From: Desulfitobacterium_A nosdiversum
GTDB taxonomy: Bacteria; Bacillota; Desulfitobacteriia; Desulfitobacteriales; Desulfitobacteriaceae
Direction of reading: 5' to 3'
Length of the DNA: 64,000 bases
NCBI RefSeq assembly: GCF_049860565.1
Contig: NZ_CP172056.1
Coordinates: forward strand, 4,154,001-4,218,000
Shown: positions 42,838 through 51,556 of the stretch, piece after piece
Layout of the letters: each line of letters begins with the position of its first letter
Position numbering within the stretch: the stretch's first letter is position 1
Translations under genes and position numbers: made by a program
Notes under the pieces: model-generated
What the model was told of the DNA's origin: nothing
The model's input: only the letters and a program-made list of their open reading frames with translations
Database searches by the model: none

Positions 42838-43476
42838 TCAAACACCCTTCCTAAACTGAGCAAACTTGATTTTAACCCCCTGCTCGCAGAACTTCTCTTC
42901 GTACTCTGTCTTGATATTTCCCTTGAAATCGCTCCGATGCAAATCAGTCGTTTTATAAACGTCCTCAAACCCTTCCGCTTGAAAATACTCAAGGCTGTCG
43001 GCGAAGAGCGGAGCATCATCTGTCTTAAACCAGATTTCCCCTTTATTTTTTAAGAAAGTTTTATAGGCTTTTAAAAAATTCGGATGGGTTAATCTTCGTT
43101 TATGATGGCGTTTATTCGGCCAAGGGTTACAGAAGTTAATGTAGATTTTCTCAACTTCATCCCAACCGAAAACATCGGCAATCTTCTCGATGTACATAGG
43201 AATCATCTTTACATTATCAAGGTCTCTTTCATTCACCTTTCTCAGGACATAAACTAAAAGTTCCGGATGAATATCAACCGCAATATAGTTAATCTTTGGA
43301 TTTCTTTCTGCCAGCTGGGCAATAAAGCTTCCTCTCCCACAACCCAGCTCAACATGGATGGGGTACTCGTTGCCAAAGACGTCTTGCCACTTTTCTTTAT
43401 GCTCAAGAGGGTTAAAAACGACCTTATGATCTTTTTCAAGTTCGGGTTTAGCCCATTCCTTTTTTCTTAGCCGCAT
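42838..43476 (-). CDS. trmB: tRNA (guanine46-N7)-methyltransferase
   Basis: 212 residues, normal for TrmB. The SAM-binding motif VELGCGRGSFIAQLAER and the catalytic/tRNA motifs INFCNPWPNKRHHKRRLTH and GEIWFKTDD are intact. It methylates G46 in the variable loop of tRNAs. AAGGAGACATAAG precedes the ATG. Confidence 0.95.
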   Translation of the reverse strand: MRLRKKEWAKPELEKDHKVVFNPLEHKEKWQDVFGNEYPIHVELGCGRGSFIAQLAERNPKINYIAVDIHPELLVYVLRKVNERDLDNVKMIPMYIEKIADVFGWDEVEKIYINFCNPWPNKRHHKRRLTHPNFLKAYKTFLKNKGEIWFKTDDAPLFADSLEYFQAEGFEDVYKTTDLHRSDFKGNIKTEYEEKFCEQGVKIKFAQFRKGV

Positions 43477-43544
43477 CTTATGTCTCCTTCTCCAGTCAAT
43501 CGATATAAGTCTACCAAGAATCGATAAAAGTGAGAAGGTCCAAT

Positions 43545-44618
43545 TTAAAGCATTATCTTTGTAATGAGATTGTCTAGCCTTATTTCATTATTCAACCAGG
43601 TAGATGGAATCCAAAAACTCATGATCCTTTTTCGATTCTTTTTTAGATACGAGTAAATAATTTGTGCCTCATCAATATCATACTGTGTCAATTGACGATG
43701 GTCTTTTTTCGCTGAGACAAACGTATCGTTGATGATCTGAATTAGATGCCTTCTCGACTCTATGCTATCGACTGCCGCCCCATTAAATTTCTCTTGATAA
43801 AGCAGCCTGTTTCCTTTGATTAGGAACAACTTTGCATAGACAGTATTCATAAATTCAACGGCTAAGATATTTCTATTTTTTCGGGAGGATTGAACTAAAT
43901 TCTGCTTGCTTAGAACATGACTAAGTCCCAAGTAATACTCTTTATAGCGGGCTGCCTTTTCAAAATCAAGATGTTCAATCGCTGAATTGAGTTTTATACG
44001 AAGTTCTTGAATGGGAAACCGATCATTCCCGTTTAAAAACTTCTGAAGGTTTTCGATCTGAACCCTGTACTTCTCAGAACTGATCTGACCCGTACAAACC
44101 CCTAGACACGTACCCAAGTCTCGAAATAAACAACCATTGGGTTTCTTAACCAATCCCGGGCTTGGACATTTTCGGAGCAAATAAAAATCATTTAAATAAT
44201 GTACCGCACTCTCCACACCGTGTAAGCTTGTAAAAGGGCCAAAATATACTGCATCATCATCGGATTTGTCATTGACAATCATCAATTTAGGGTACTCTTC
44301 GTTCGGTACTTTAAGATAACTATACTTTTGATAATTCTTCATCTGTCGGTTATATCGGGGCTGCAGCTCCTTAATCAGACGACATTCTTCGAGAAATGCT
44401 TCCAATTCCGTATCTTTAACCCGATAATGAAACGTATGGATATTATCAATCATTTCAGCAACTTTGGGCTCTCTGTCCTTCTTGTCATAGAAATACTGAG
44501 ACACCCTAAGCTTAAGATTTTTCGCTTTTCCGACATAGATAATATTCCCCAATGAATCTTCCATTAGATAAACGCCAGGTCTTTGCGGAAGTTGTTTCAA
44601 TTTTTCCTTGATAAGCAT
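43545..44618 (-). CDS. Short UvrC-like GIY-YIG nuclease (no C-terminal RNase H/HhH part)
   Basis: 357 residues. The N-terminal GIY-YIG domain is complete (QLPQRPGVYLMEDSLGNIIYVGKA, with Arg and Glu residues downstream). The middle has KCPSPG and CLFRDLGTCLGVCTG (UvrC-type Fe-S cysteines), then a UVR helix (IEHLDFEKAARYKEYY). Full UvrC is about 600 residues and has a second nuclease domain and helix-hairpin-helices, which are missing here. It resembles the stand-alone Cho-like or UvrC N-terminal homologues known from Firmicutes. It would make the 3' incision only, with or without UvrAB. Confidence 0.85.
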   Translation of the reverse strand: MLIKEKLKQLPQRPGVYLMEDSLGNIIYVGKAKNLKLRVSQYFYDKKDREPKVAEMIDNIHTFHYRVKDTELEAFLEECRLIKELQPRYNRQMKNYQKYSYLKVPNEEYPKLMIVNDKSDDDAVYFGPFTSLHGVESAVHYLNDFYLLRKCPSPGLVKKPNGCLFRDLGTCLGVCTGQISSEKYRVQIENLQKFLNGNDRFPIQELRIKLNSAIEHLDFEKAARYKEYYLGLSHVLSKQNLVQSSRKNRNILAVEFMNTVYAKLFLIKGNRLLYQEKFNGAAVDSIESRRHLIQIINDTFVSAKKDHRQLTQYDIDEAQIIYSYLKKNRKRIMSFWIPSTWLNNEIRLDNLITKIML

Positions 44619-44636
44619 ATTATCACCTTAAGCTCG

Positions 44637-44846
44637 TCATTCATCTTCAACAAGCCTTGCAACGTCCCTACCGCATTTTTTACATTTACCCTTAAGCAAG
44701 ATGCCCAAATCATCATCATGCAAAGTGTACTCAACAATGGTAGTCATTCCACAAGCGGAGCAGAATACATTATTTACAAGGAGTTGCTGCGTATCTCGTG
44801 ATAGCTTCGCCCATTTTTGAGCTGCCCGAAAATCGATTATTGACAT
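44637..44846 (-). CDS. Zinc-ribbon mini-protein
   Basis: 69 residues from the ATG at 44846 with AAGAGGTGG upstream (the frame is open to 44867). Two CXXC knuckles, CSAC and CKKC, about 25 residues apart, should bind zinc. The N-terminal helix DFRAAQKWAKLSRDTQQLL is amphipathic. I recognise no named family. It lies 18 bases upstream of the UvrC-like gene and may be co-transcribed with it. Confidence 0.75.
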   Translation of the reverse strand: MSIIDFRAAQKWAKLSRDTQQLLVNNVFCSACGMTTIVEYTLHDDDLGILLKGKCKKCGRDVARLVEDE

Positions 44847-44890
44847 TTTATCCACCTCTTTTTGCAAATTTTAATCATGTAATGCCTCAA

Positions 44891-45544
44891 TCAATGCTCA
44901 TCTATGAATTTTTGTAATTGATTGTGCCATTCATCCGGCTCAAATGTGCCAATTCCCGTTTCCTCTCCAAACAATAGATCAATCATATAGCGCGGCTTCT
45001 TCCCACCTATATACATGGCTTTGATACAGGAAACACAGTAGATCACTACATCAGCACAAGGCATTTCATTGGAGCGTTTTTTCATCTGTTCCTTGACCTT
45101 CTCGATTGGCAAAGTACCGTAAAAGCTGTCCCCACAGCAGGTTGCCTTTGTACGCGTATTACTCGGTTCAATCAATTTTATATTCATTCGTTCAAGAAGT
45201 TTTCTTATTGCAGAATGAACCCTTTCCTCCGTGCGTGTAGGACAGGCATCGTGTATAGACATTTCCATGCCCTTATAGTCAGGGAATGGAAATGTTTTGC
45301 TTTCAGCTAATATCTCCCAAAGGGACTGGGTAGATATCCCATCATAAAGCTCCCTATATCGCTTGTCACAGCCCGCACAGGTGTTAATGACTTGAGTACC
45401 CTTTTCCAAATGAGGATCATGTCGGCAGCAAATCCGGTGTTCAGGAATATCCCCTAGATTCCTGTTCAAAAAATCCAACACTTTTTCAGCAAGCTGCGGC
45501 TTATATATTAAAAGCGCACAGCCAGGTGCATAAACTTGTTTCAC
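44891..45544 (-). CDS. CCG-domain (HdrB-like) cysteine-rich protein
   Basis: 217 residues containing two copies of the CX(n)CC(G)X(n)CXXC pattern of heterodisulfide reductase subunit B. The first has PGCALL, ICCRHD and CAGC; the second has DACPT, TCCGDSF and CVSC. Such domains carry noncubane or catalytic 4Fe-4S clusters that handle disulfides. There is no partner gene (HdrA, HdrC, GlpC or LldE-type) next to it, so its redox partner is unknown. The start is GTG at 45544 behind GGAGGAA. Confidence 0.85.
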   Translation of the reverse strand: MKQVYAPGCALLIYKPQLAEKVLDFLNRNLGDIPEHRICCRHDPHLEKGTQVINTCAGCDKRYRELYDGISTQSLWEILAESKTFPFPDYKGMEMSIHDACPTRTEERVHSAIRKLLERMNIKLIEPSNTRTKATCCGDSFYGTLPIEKVKEQMKKRSNEMPCADVVIYCVSCIKAMYIGGKKPRYMIDLLFGEETGIGTFEPDEWHNQLQKFIDEH

Positions 45545-45784
45545 TATGAATTCCTCCGACAGTCTTCTTTAACGGGTATAATAATACCACATTTTTTATC
45601 TTCTATTATAATATCATTTGCAGATCTGTTTATCTAAAGCATTTCTTAAGGTTATAGGTATAAAATATTCTTGGATTTAATTCGTCATTCAAAGAACTAC
45701 GTAAACCTGTCTCTTTCAAGGGATCAAGTTTATAATGAAACCTAAGAGGTTAAAAATATATCTTAAATGTTTAAAGGAGTAGTT

Positions 45785-46702
45785 ATGCAACAGCCTGCCG
45801 TCTTGGAACTAACCCATTTAAGAAAAACAATTAAAGGTAAAGAAATCATCAAAGGCATTGATTTAACCCTTTATCCCTCTCAAATTTTCGGTTTCCTTGG
45901 CCCCAATGGTGCAGGGAAAACGACGACGATTCGCATGATTGTCGGCTTGATCAAACCAACGGAAGGTTCGGTAAAAATCTGCGGCTATTCGGTAGCCCAC
46001 GATTTTGTCAACGCCATGTCGAATGTGGGCTGCATTATCGAAAGCCCGGATATGTATAAATACTTAACAGGTATGGAAAATTTACAGCAATATGCAGCTA
46101 TGAATAGAACGATTACTCCGCAGCGGATCGAGGACGTTGTGGAAATGGTCGGACTCCAGAACCGTGTTAAAGATAAGGTAAGCGCCTATTCCTTAGGTAT
46201 GCGCCAGCGCTTAGGGATTGCCCAAGCCATTCTTTCGGGACCCAAGCTTCTCATCCTGGATGAACCGACGAATGGGCTTGACCCCGCAGGGATTACAGAA
46301 TTCAGAAACCTTATTCGTACCTTGGCTTATGAAGAAGGAATGACCGTCTTCATATCCAGTCATTTACTCCTCGAAATTCAACAAATGTGTGATGTGGTCT
46401 CCATCATTAAACAAGGAAACGTCATTAAAACAGCCAATGTACAGGATATCCTGCATGATGATCGGATCGAATGGCAGCTCGATAATCCTGAAAAAGCGAT
46501 CGCACTTCTAGCGAAGCATTGGAGTATCGAAGGGGTTCAACTGAAGAAGAATACGATCAGTGCCCGACTCAACCAAAACTCGCTGGAAAAAATCAATGCC
46601 TGTTTTATTCAAGAGGGCCTCGCACTCTCCTATTGTACTTCAAAGCAAAGCACATTAGAGGACCTATTCTTAGACCTGACGGAGGGTGATCAAATTGTTT
46701 AA
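45785..46702 (+). CDS. ABC transporter ATPase (BcrA/ABC-2 exporter type)
   Basis: 305 residues from the ATG at 45785 (AAAGGAG upstream). Walker A GPNGAGKTTT, Q-loop, signature YSLGMRQRLGIAQ, Walker B LLILDEPTNGLDPAG and the switch His in SSHLLLEIQ are intact. The C-terminal 80-residue extension is like that of bacitracin- and lantibiotic-resistance ATPases. The stop overlaps the permease start by 8 bases. It is the first of three co-directional genes. Confidence 0.94.
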   Translation: MQQPAVLELTHLRKTIKGKEIIKGIDLTLYPSQIFGFLGPNGAGKTTTIRMIVGLIKPTEGSVKICGYSVAHDFVNAMSNVGCIIESPDMYKYLTGMENLQQYAAMNRTITPQRIEDVVEMVGLQNRVKDKVSAYSLGMRQRLGIAQAILSGPKLLILDEPTNGLDPAGITEFRNLIRTLAYEEGMTVFISSHLLLEIQQMCDVVSIIKQGNVIKTANVQDILHDDRIEWQLDNPEKAIALLAKHWSIEGVQLKKNTISARLNQNSLEKINACFIQEGLALSYCTSKQSTLEDLFLDLTEGDQIV

Positions 46703-47699
46703 TCTCATTGAAAACGAAATCATTAAAATGATTTCCAAAAAGCGGCTCTTGTTTGTTTTCGCTATTTTAGTTATTCTGATCTCGGTCTTTGCCTATGGGC
46801 AAAACAAAACGATGGAAAGAACCAAGGCCCAGCTTTCGCAGCGCATGGGGATTACGGCAACAGACGACTGGCAAAAGCTTGCGGATCAGCAGTTAATCGA
46901 TATGAAAAATCGGCTGGACAGTCCTTCAGCCGATGATAAAGGCAAAGCTTCACTCCGTGTAAGAATGGAGCAGCTTCAATATAACCTGGACCATAATATC
47001 AACCCGCTGGAGCAGTCCTCAGCAAAATTTACGACCAAATTCATGGAACAGGCGATCTTCTTATTTCTTCCTCTTTTGATTATCATGTTAGCTGCCGATA
47101 TGGTTTCCGGTGAATCCTCAAGCGGGACGATTAAACTCCTCCTTGTCCGCAACGTCCCACGATGGAAGATTCTCCTGAGCAAATATTTAACCCTAATCAT
47201 CCTGGAAGTTGTTGTTGTTCTCTTATCGTTTGTCCTCTCAGCCATAATCTCCGGATTTTTCTTTGGATTCGGGGGATGGCAGGTTCCAGTGGCAACAGGA
47301 TTTCAAGTCGTTACAGGGAAACTCGACTCCTCCGGCGTCTTTAACGTTCCCCAATGGCAATACGCCTTGATGATTTATTCATTAGCTTTCTTTGTCGCCT
47401 TTGTAATCGGCAGTATTTCCTTTATGATCTCGATCCTCGTCAAAAGTACGGCTGCTTCCATTGGGATTATCATGTCGACCCTTATTGCAGGTAATTTTAT
47501 CACTTATTTTCTTTCAGACTGGCCGATCACACGCTATCTATTCATGGTCAACCTGCGTCTGACCGATTATTTATCCAGCTCCGTCCAGCCGATTGACGGA
47601 ATGAATATGCTTTTCTCCGTTACCGTTCTTTTAGGATGGGCTATCGCCGCGACCGTTGTTAGTTTTACCTATTTCACAAAACAAGACATCCTTGTTTAA
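46695..47699 (+). CDS. ABC-2 family transporter permease
   Basis: 334 residues. There are six membrane helices (near 18-35, 118-138, 165-192, 230-255, 262-280 and 305-325), with a long extracytoplasmic or cytoplasmic coiled segment between the first two (KTMERTKAQLSQRM, QLQYNLDHNI). SGESSSGTIKLLLVRNVPRWKILLSKY is the typical ABC-2 loop. I chose TTG at 46695, eight bases after GGAGGG; the GTG at 46686 lies within that site. Partner of the ATPase at 45785. Substrate unknown, possibly a peptide antibiotic or membrane-active compound. Confidence 0.88.
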   Translation: MFNLIENEIIKMISKKRLLFVFAILVILISVFAYGQNKTMERTKAQLSQRMGITATDDWQKLADQQLIDMKNRLDSPSADDKGKASLRVRMEQLQYNLDHNINPLEQSSAKFTTKFMEQAIFLFLPLLIIMLAADMVSGESSSGTIKLLLVRNVPRWKILLSKYLTLIILEVVVVLLSFVLSAIISGFFFGFGGWQVPVATGFQVVTGKLDSSGVFNVPQWQYALMIYSLAFFVAFVIGSISFMISILVKSTAASIGIIMSTLIAGNFITYFLSDWPITRYLFMVNLRLTDYLSSSVQPIDGMNMLFSVTVLLGWAIAATVVSFTYFTKQDILV

Positions 47700-47713
47700 G
47701 GAGAATGACCTTT

Positions 47714-48523
47714 ATGAAAAAAACATTGACCTATACTTTCCTTTCTTTGGCTTTCCTGGGCATTATCGTCCTATCCGTGGGCTTCTATCAGGCGCTCCGT
47801 GCGACAGCTCCCCATAATTCTCAATCGACATCAGCCTTAGCCTCCTCTTCCGCTGAAGCGGTTCCTGCTCAAGCCTCAGCCAAGAAGTCCAACACGTTAA
47901 ATGTACTCATCATCGGAGATTCGATTGCTAAGGGAACAGGAGACGAGAAGAATAAAGGGTTTACCGGCAATCTCACGGATTCTTTTAAAAACAGCACCTC
48001 AAAACAAATTTACATCAATAATTTAGGAATCGACGGTCTGGAAAGCTCCGGTTTACTTCAACAGCTCCAAAGCAAAAAATGGGATCAATCCGTCGCTGAC
48101 TCCGATCTAATCCTTATCTCTATCGGCGGCAATGACCTCCGAAGTATCCTTACGCTGAATGGACTGGCACAACAAGATGCCTTTCAGGAAAAACGGGACA
48201 GTTATATGAACAATCTAAAACAGTCCCTCCAGCTCTTACGAAACGCCAACTCGAAGGCCGAGATTGTTTTTCTCGGACTTTATAACCCTTACGAAAAATT
48301 AACTGGCTCTGAAGCCCAAGGCTTTTTAGAGGAATGGAACTATAAGAGCCAACAGCTGATTGAAAGCGACGGCAAAGCCCTTTTTATCCCGACTTATGAT
48401 CTCATCAAATATAACATCGGCCGTTATATCGCCCAAGACGACCTGCACCCGAATGCTTCGGGTTATCAAGCGATCTCTAACCGGATCAGTCAATCCGTTG
48501 GACCGATCATCTCCGGATCTTAG
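47714..48523 (+). CDS. Secreted/membrane-anchored SGNH (GDSL) hydrolase
   Basis: 269 residues from the ATG at 47714 (AAGGAG at good spacing; the upstream ATG at 47705 is too close). An N-terminal hydrophobic helix (about 5-27) and a Ser/Ala-rich linker precede the SGNH domain. Block I is IIGDSIAKGTG (nucleophile Ser), block III is SIGGNDLR, and block V is DDLHPNASGY (Asp-His). It probably hydrolyses an ester of a cell-envelope glycan or lipid. It lies 14 bases after the permease gene. Confidence 0.9.
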   Translation: MKKTLTYTFLSLAFLGIIVLSVGFYQALRATAPHNSQSTSALASSSAEAVPAQASAKKSNTLNVLIIGDSIAKGTGDEKNKGFTGNLTDSFKNSTSKQIYINNLGIDGLESSGLLQQLQSKKWDQSVADSDLILISIGGNDLRSILTLNGLAQQDAFQEKRDSYMNNLKQSLQLLRNANSKAEIVFLGLYNPYEKLTGSEAQGFLEEWNYKSQQLIESDGKALFIPTYDLIKYNIGRYIAQDDLHPNASGYQAISNRISQSVGPIISGS

Positions 48524-48559
48524 GTAAAAATCCGCTTCACAATAAGATGAAATTAATTT

Positions 48560-48590
48560 AGGCATGCCTATGAAGGCATGCCTTTTTAGT
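48560..48590. terminator. Terminator after the SGNH hydrolase operon
   Basis: AGGCATGCCT (48560-48569) and its complement (48574-48583) form a 10-base stem with a 4-base loop, followed by TTTTAGTTTT. Convergent genes on both sides may share it. Confidence 0.85.
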
Positions 48591-48608
48591 TTTAGGTATT
48601 CATTTTAA

Positions 48609-49244
48609 TCAGAATTCTTTAGCCACCTGAACACCCCTTTGAAGAGCCTTTGATTTAATCGCTTCTGCCTGGGTAGGATCTTGAGCCGTCCCCTCAATAA
48701 TAATCGATTCAATTGACGGAATTCCGAGGAAGGTAAGCAATGCCCGGATATATTTATCTCCAAATTCAAAATCTCGAGTCGGCCCCTCTGAATAAACACC
48801 GCCTCTGGATTGTATGTGCAGAGCCTTTTTATGGGTAAGCAAACCTACAGGGCCTGACTCCGTATATTTAAAGGTTCTTCCCGCTATACAAATCGTATCT
48901 AAATAGGCTTTCATTTTCGGCGGAATGCTCAAGTTCCACATTGGAGTTACAAAAACATATTTGTCCGCGTTAACAAATTGATCGCATAAATCGTTAATAC
49001 GCCCCACTTTATTTTGTTCTTCTGTCGTCAATTGCTTAAAATCTCGACCTTGCTGAAGCTTTCCCCATCCATTAAAAACATCCAGATCAATATATGGAAT
49101 TTCAAGTTGGTAAAGGTCAAGCTTAAGGATCTGGTCCCTAAGATTTATCTGTTGATATTCTTTTAGAAACGCGTCACCAACCGACAAACTGTATGAATCC
49201 TCTACTGCTTTTGGGTTAGCCGTAATGTATAAGACTATACTCAT
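48609..49244 (-). CDS. azoR: FMN-dependent NADH:quinone oxidoreductase / azoreductase
   Basis: 211 residues of flavodoxin-like AzoR. VLYITANPKAVEDSYSLSVGDAFL at the N-terminus binds FMN phosphate. FVTPMWNLSIPPKMKAYLDTI and LHIQSRGGVYSEG are the other flavin-contacting loops. It reduces quinones and azo compounds with two electrons. AAGGAGGATC precedes the ATG. Single-gene unit. Confidence 0.92.
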   Translation of the reverse strand: MSIVLYITANPKAVEDSYSLSVGDAFLKEYQQINLRDQILKLDLYQLEIPYIDLDVFNGWGKLQQGRDFKQLTTEEQNKVGRINDLCDQFVNADKYVFVTPMWNLSIPPKMKAYLDTICIAGRTFKYTESGPVGLLTHKKALHIQSRGGVYSEGPTRDFEFGDKYIRALLTFLGIPSIESIIIEGTAQDPTQAEAIKSKALQRGVQVAKEF

Positions 49245-49472
49245 CTTTGATCCTCCTTGACTTAAATTCTATAGTTTAAAAATTTCTTTTAATCCACTAG
49301 ATTTCCAAAGTGTATTGTTCTCTTCTCAAACTAAAGCCATACATAAGTTTTTATTTTTCAGCAAATTATCAGCTAACCATCAGTTGTATCTCAGGAAGCA
49401 CCGATATACTTAAACTCAAGAACTCCGGTAGTTTTAGGTTAAGGAACCAATGGTAATTGAGGAGGAATAAAA

Positions 49473-49664
49473 ATGGCGATAACCACCAAAGGAATAACGC
49501 TCTCCGAATTTGCCAAGGTATTCGCTGATCTAGGCTGTACTGAAGCCTACAATCTCGATGGACGCGGTTCCTCAACAATGTATTTTATCGGCCGAGTCGT
49601 AAACAACCCCCTCAGTAAACAAGAAGAACGTTCCATCAGCGATATTTTGTATATCAACGGATGA
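49473..49664 (+). pseudogene. 3' remnant of a phosphodiester glycosidase gene
   Basis: 63 codons match only the C-terminal end of the NAGPA-type phosphodiester glycosidase domain (often called exopolysaccharide biosynthesis protein): GITLSEFAKVFADLGCTEAYNLDGRGSSTMYF and RVVNNP..RSISDILYI. The complete domain is over 150 residues and usually follows a signal peptide. The upstream 200 bases contain no further recognisable part. A good GAGGAGG sits before the ATG, so the stump may still be translated, but activity is very unlikely. The following glycosyltransferase gene starts 54 bases later. Confidence 0.75.
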
Positions 49665-49718
49665 TGATTAGGTGATCAAAGAAAGTAAGCTATAAAAAAT
49701 AATTGGGAGGTCGAAGAA

Positions 49719-50795
49719 ATGACGATACTGATTCCTGCCTATGAACCGGATACCCGATTATTAACATTGATTGAGAAAATTAAGGCGGCCTGTAATTTTA
49801 AGATCGTTGTCGTGGACGATGGCAGCGGGGAAGCTTATCGTGGAATTTTCAAGGCTGTCCAAGGTTATGGATGCACAGTGTTAACCCATGAAACCAATCA
49901 AGGCAAAGGCCGCGCCTTGAAGACAGGATTTCAATACGTTAAGGAAACAGGCAAAAGTGAAGGTGTGGTCTGTGCCGATAGTGACGGCCAACATTTGCCC
50001 CAGGATATCCTTAAAATCGCTCAAAGGATTGAAGAGTTAAAAGGTTATATCGTCCTTGGATGCCGACATTTTACCGGCAATGTTCCCCTGCGCAGCCGTT
50101 TTGGGAATTCAGTCACCCGAATGGTCTACACCCTTGCTACGGGTCATCGGATTTATGATACTCAGACAGGATTGCGCGGTTATTCATCAGATATGCTCGA
50201 CTGGCTGTGCGAAGTTCCGGGAGAACGCTTTGAATATGAGATGAATATTCTCCTGGACGCTGACAAGGAAGGCTACTCTTTTAGCCAGGTCGATATCAAT
50301 ACCGTTTACCACGAAAACCACTCTTCACATTTTCGAACGTTTGTCGATTCTGCCAAGGTTTATATTCCCCTGCTTAAATTCAGTGCATCCTCACTGGTGT
50401 CAGGGATCCTCGATTTTTCCCTGTTAATGATCTTCCAATATCTTCAGCTTAGCCTTCTTCTTTCTGTAATCAGTGCGAGAGCATGCAGCTCAGCTTTTAA
50501 TTATTCGGTAAATCGGTCTTTTGTTTTTGCCAAAGGCAATCAGTCTTATAACTCTCAAAATTCGCTGCCAAAATACTTTTCGCTGGTCCTTATCATTATG
50601 GCCTTAAATTATGAGCTGATTCGCTTCATCAATCTCCGCTTGGCTATCCCCGTCTTTTATGCGAAAGTTCTTACCGAATTTATTTTATTCCTCTTGAGTT
50701 ATGTCGTTCAAAAGACCTTCGTATTTAAGCATAAGCAATGGCAAAGCTCTATTAAAAGATGCGTTTTATTAAGTTCTCCGACTTTAAGAGAATAA
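49719..50795 (+). CDS. Bifunctional family-2 glycosyltransferase / GtrA-like protein
   Basis: 358 residues. The N-terminal 220 residues form a GT-A glycosyltransferase: ILIPAYEPDTRL, VVVDDGSG, NQGKGRALKTGF, the metal-binding ADSDGQH, and TGLRGYSSDML. Residues 225-345 form a four-helix GtrA membrane domain (SSLVSGILDFSLLMIFQYLQ, FNYSVNRSFVF, VQKTFVFKHK). It probably transfers sugar to a polyprenyl lipid and flips or anchors it, for decoration of cell-wall glycans. GGGAGG precedes the ATG. Confidence 0.9.
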   Translation: MTILIPAYEPDTRLLTLIEKIKAACNFKIVVVDDGSGEAYRGIFKAVQGYGCTVLTHETNQGKGRALKTGFQYVKETGKSEGVVCADSDGQHLPQDILKIAQRIEELKGYIVLGCRHFTGNVPLRSRFGNSVTRMVYTLATGHRIYDTQTGLRGYSSDMLDWLCEVPGERFEYEMNILLDADKEGYSFSQVDINTVYHENHSSHFRTFVDSAKVYIPLLKFSASSLVSGILDFSLLMIFQYLQLSLLLSVISARACSSAFNYSVNRSFVFAKGNQSYNSQNSLPKYFSLVLIIMALNYELIRFINLRLAIPVFYAKVLTEFILFLLSYVVQKTFVFKHKQWQSSIKRCVLLSSPTLRE

Positions 50796-50941
50796 TAAAT
50801 AAGGAGTATATGAACTTAATTAAACAAACTCAAACTCAATAAACAATTTTCTTGAATGTTTTTGAATTTAATCTATAATGTAATTAATAAGATCATCGTT
50901 TAATAACCTTGAATTAATGTCTTTTGTAAAAATGAACAAAA

Positions 50942-50989
50942 AAAACTCTCGATTTTTGTAATAATCTACAAAACCCGAGAGTTTTTTTA
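50942..50989. terminator. Bidirectional terminator
   Basis: AAAAACTCTCG (50941-50951) pairs with CGAGAGTTTTT (50976-50986). The inner TTTTTGTA/TACAAAA segments also pair, and T7 follows. It separates the glycosyltransferase gene from the convergent molybdoenzyme genes. Confidence 0.9.
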
Positions 50990-51538
50990 TTTTAATTCAG
51001 TTTCTCTGGGAGGTTTATAAAAGACAGAGGGACGGGTAAGGCGAAGGCTGGGCTTGGGAGCTATTAGCCGAAGAAGCTTATTATCCTCGATCTGATGAAT
51101 TTCTTGAAGCTGCAGCGCTCCGGTAAGACACGCCTGAACACAATACGGTAATTTTCCTTGGTCAATTCGCTCGTAACAGAGTTCGCATTTGCTTGCTTTA
51201 CGCGTCACGGGGTTAAATTGCGGTGCGCCAAATGGGCATGAAACAATACAAGACTTGCATCCTGTGCACTTTTCAGGGTTATGAAGGACTATTCCGTCAC
51301 GACGCTTGAAATATGCCCCAGAGGGGCAAACCCTTAAACATTCCGGATTGGCGCAATGATTACACGATGTGGATAAGAAGAACCTCCGTATATGCTTTGA
51401 GTCTGCTTCTTCAACCTGACGAAGATTTCGCCAACTTAAAGCGGAAGGCAAGGAGTGATTAATCTGGCAGGCTTTGATGCAAGCACCACAGCCTAGACAG
51501 CGATTCGAATCAAGGACAAATCCGAGCTGCTTAGCCAA
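50987..51538 (-). CDS. 4Fe-4S ferredoxin-type electron transfer subunit (DmsB-like)
   Basis: 183 residues with four cysteine clusters in DmsB order: CLGCGACIKACQ, CNHCANPECLRVCP, CTGCKSCIVSCP and CELC...CVQAC. The pattern fits four [4Fe-4S] clusters passing electrons between a molybdoenzyme and a membrane anchor or soluble donor. It follows the A subunit by 18 bases. Unlike the second set at 56.6-60.9 kb, no anchor subunit gene follows, since the next element is a terminator. Confidence 0.92.
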   Translation of the reverse strand: MAKQLGFVLDSNRCLGCGACIKACQINHSLPSALSWRNLRQVEEADSKHIRRFFLSTSCNHCANPECLRVCPSGAYFKRRDGIVLHNPEKCTGCKSCIVSCPFGAPQFNPVTRKASKCELCYERIDQGKLPYCVQACLTGALQLQEIHQIEDNKLLRLIAPKPSLRLTRPSVFYKPPRETELK

Positions 51539-51556
51539 TAATTACCCGACCTCCTT

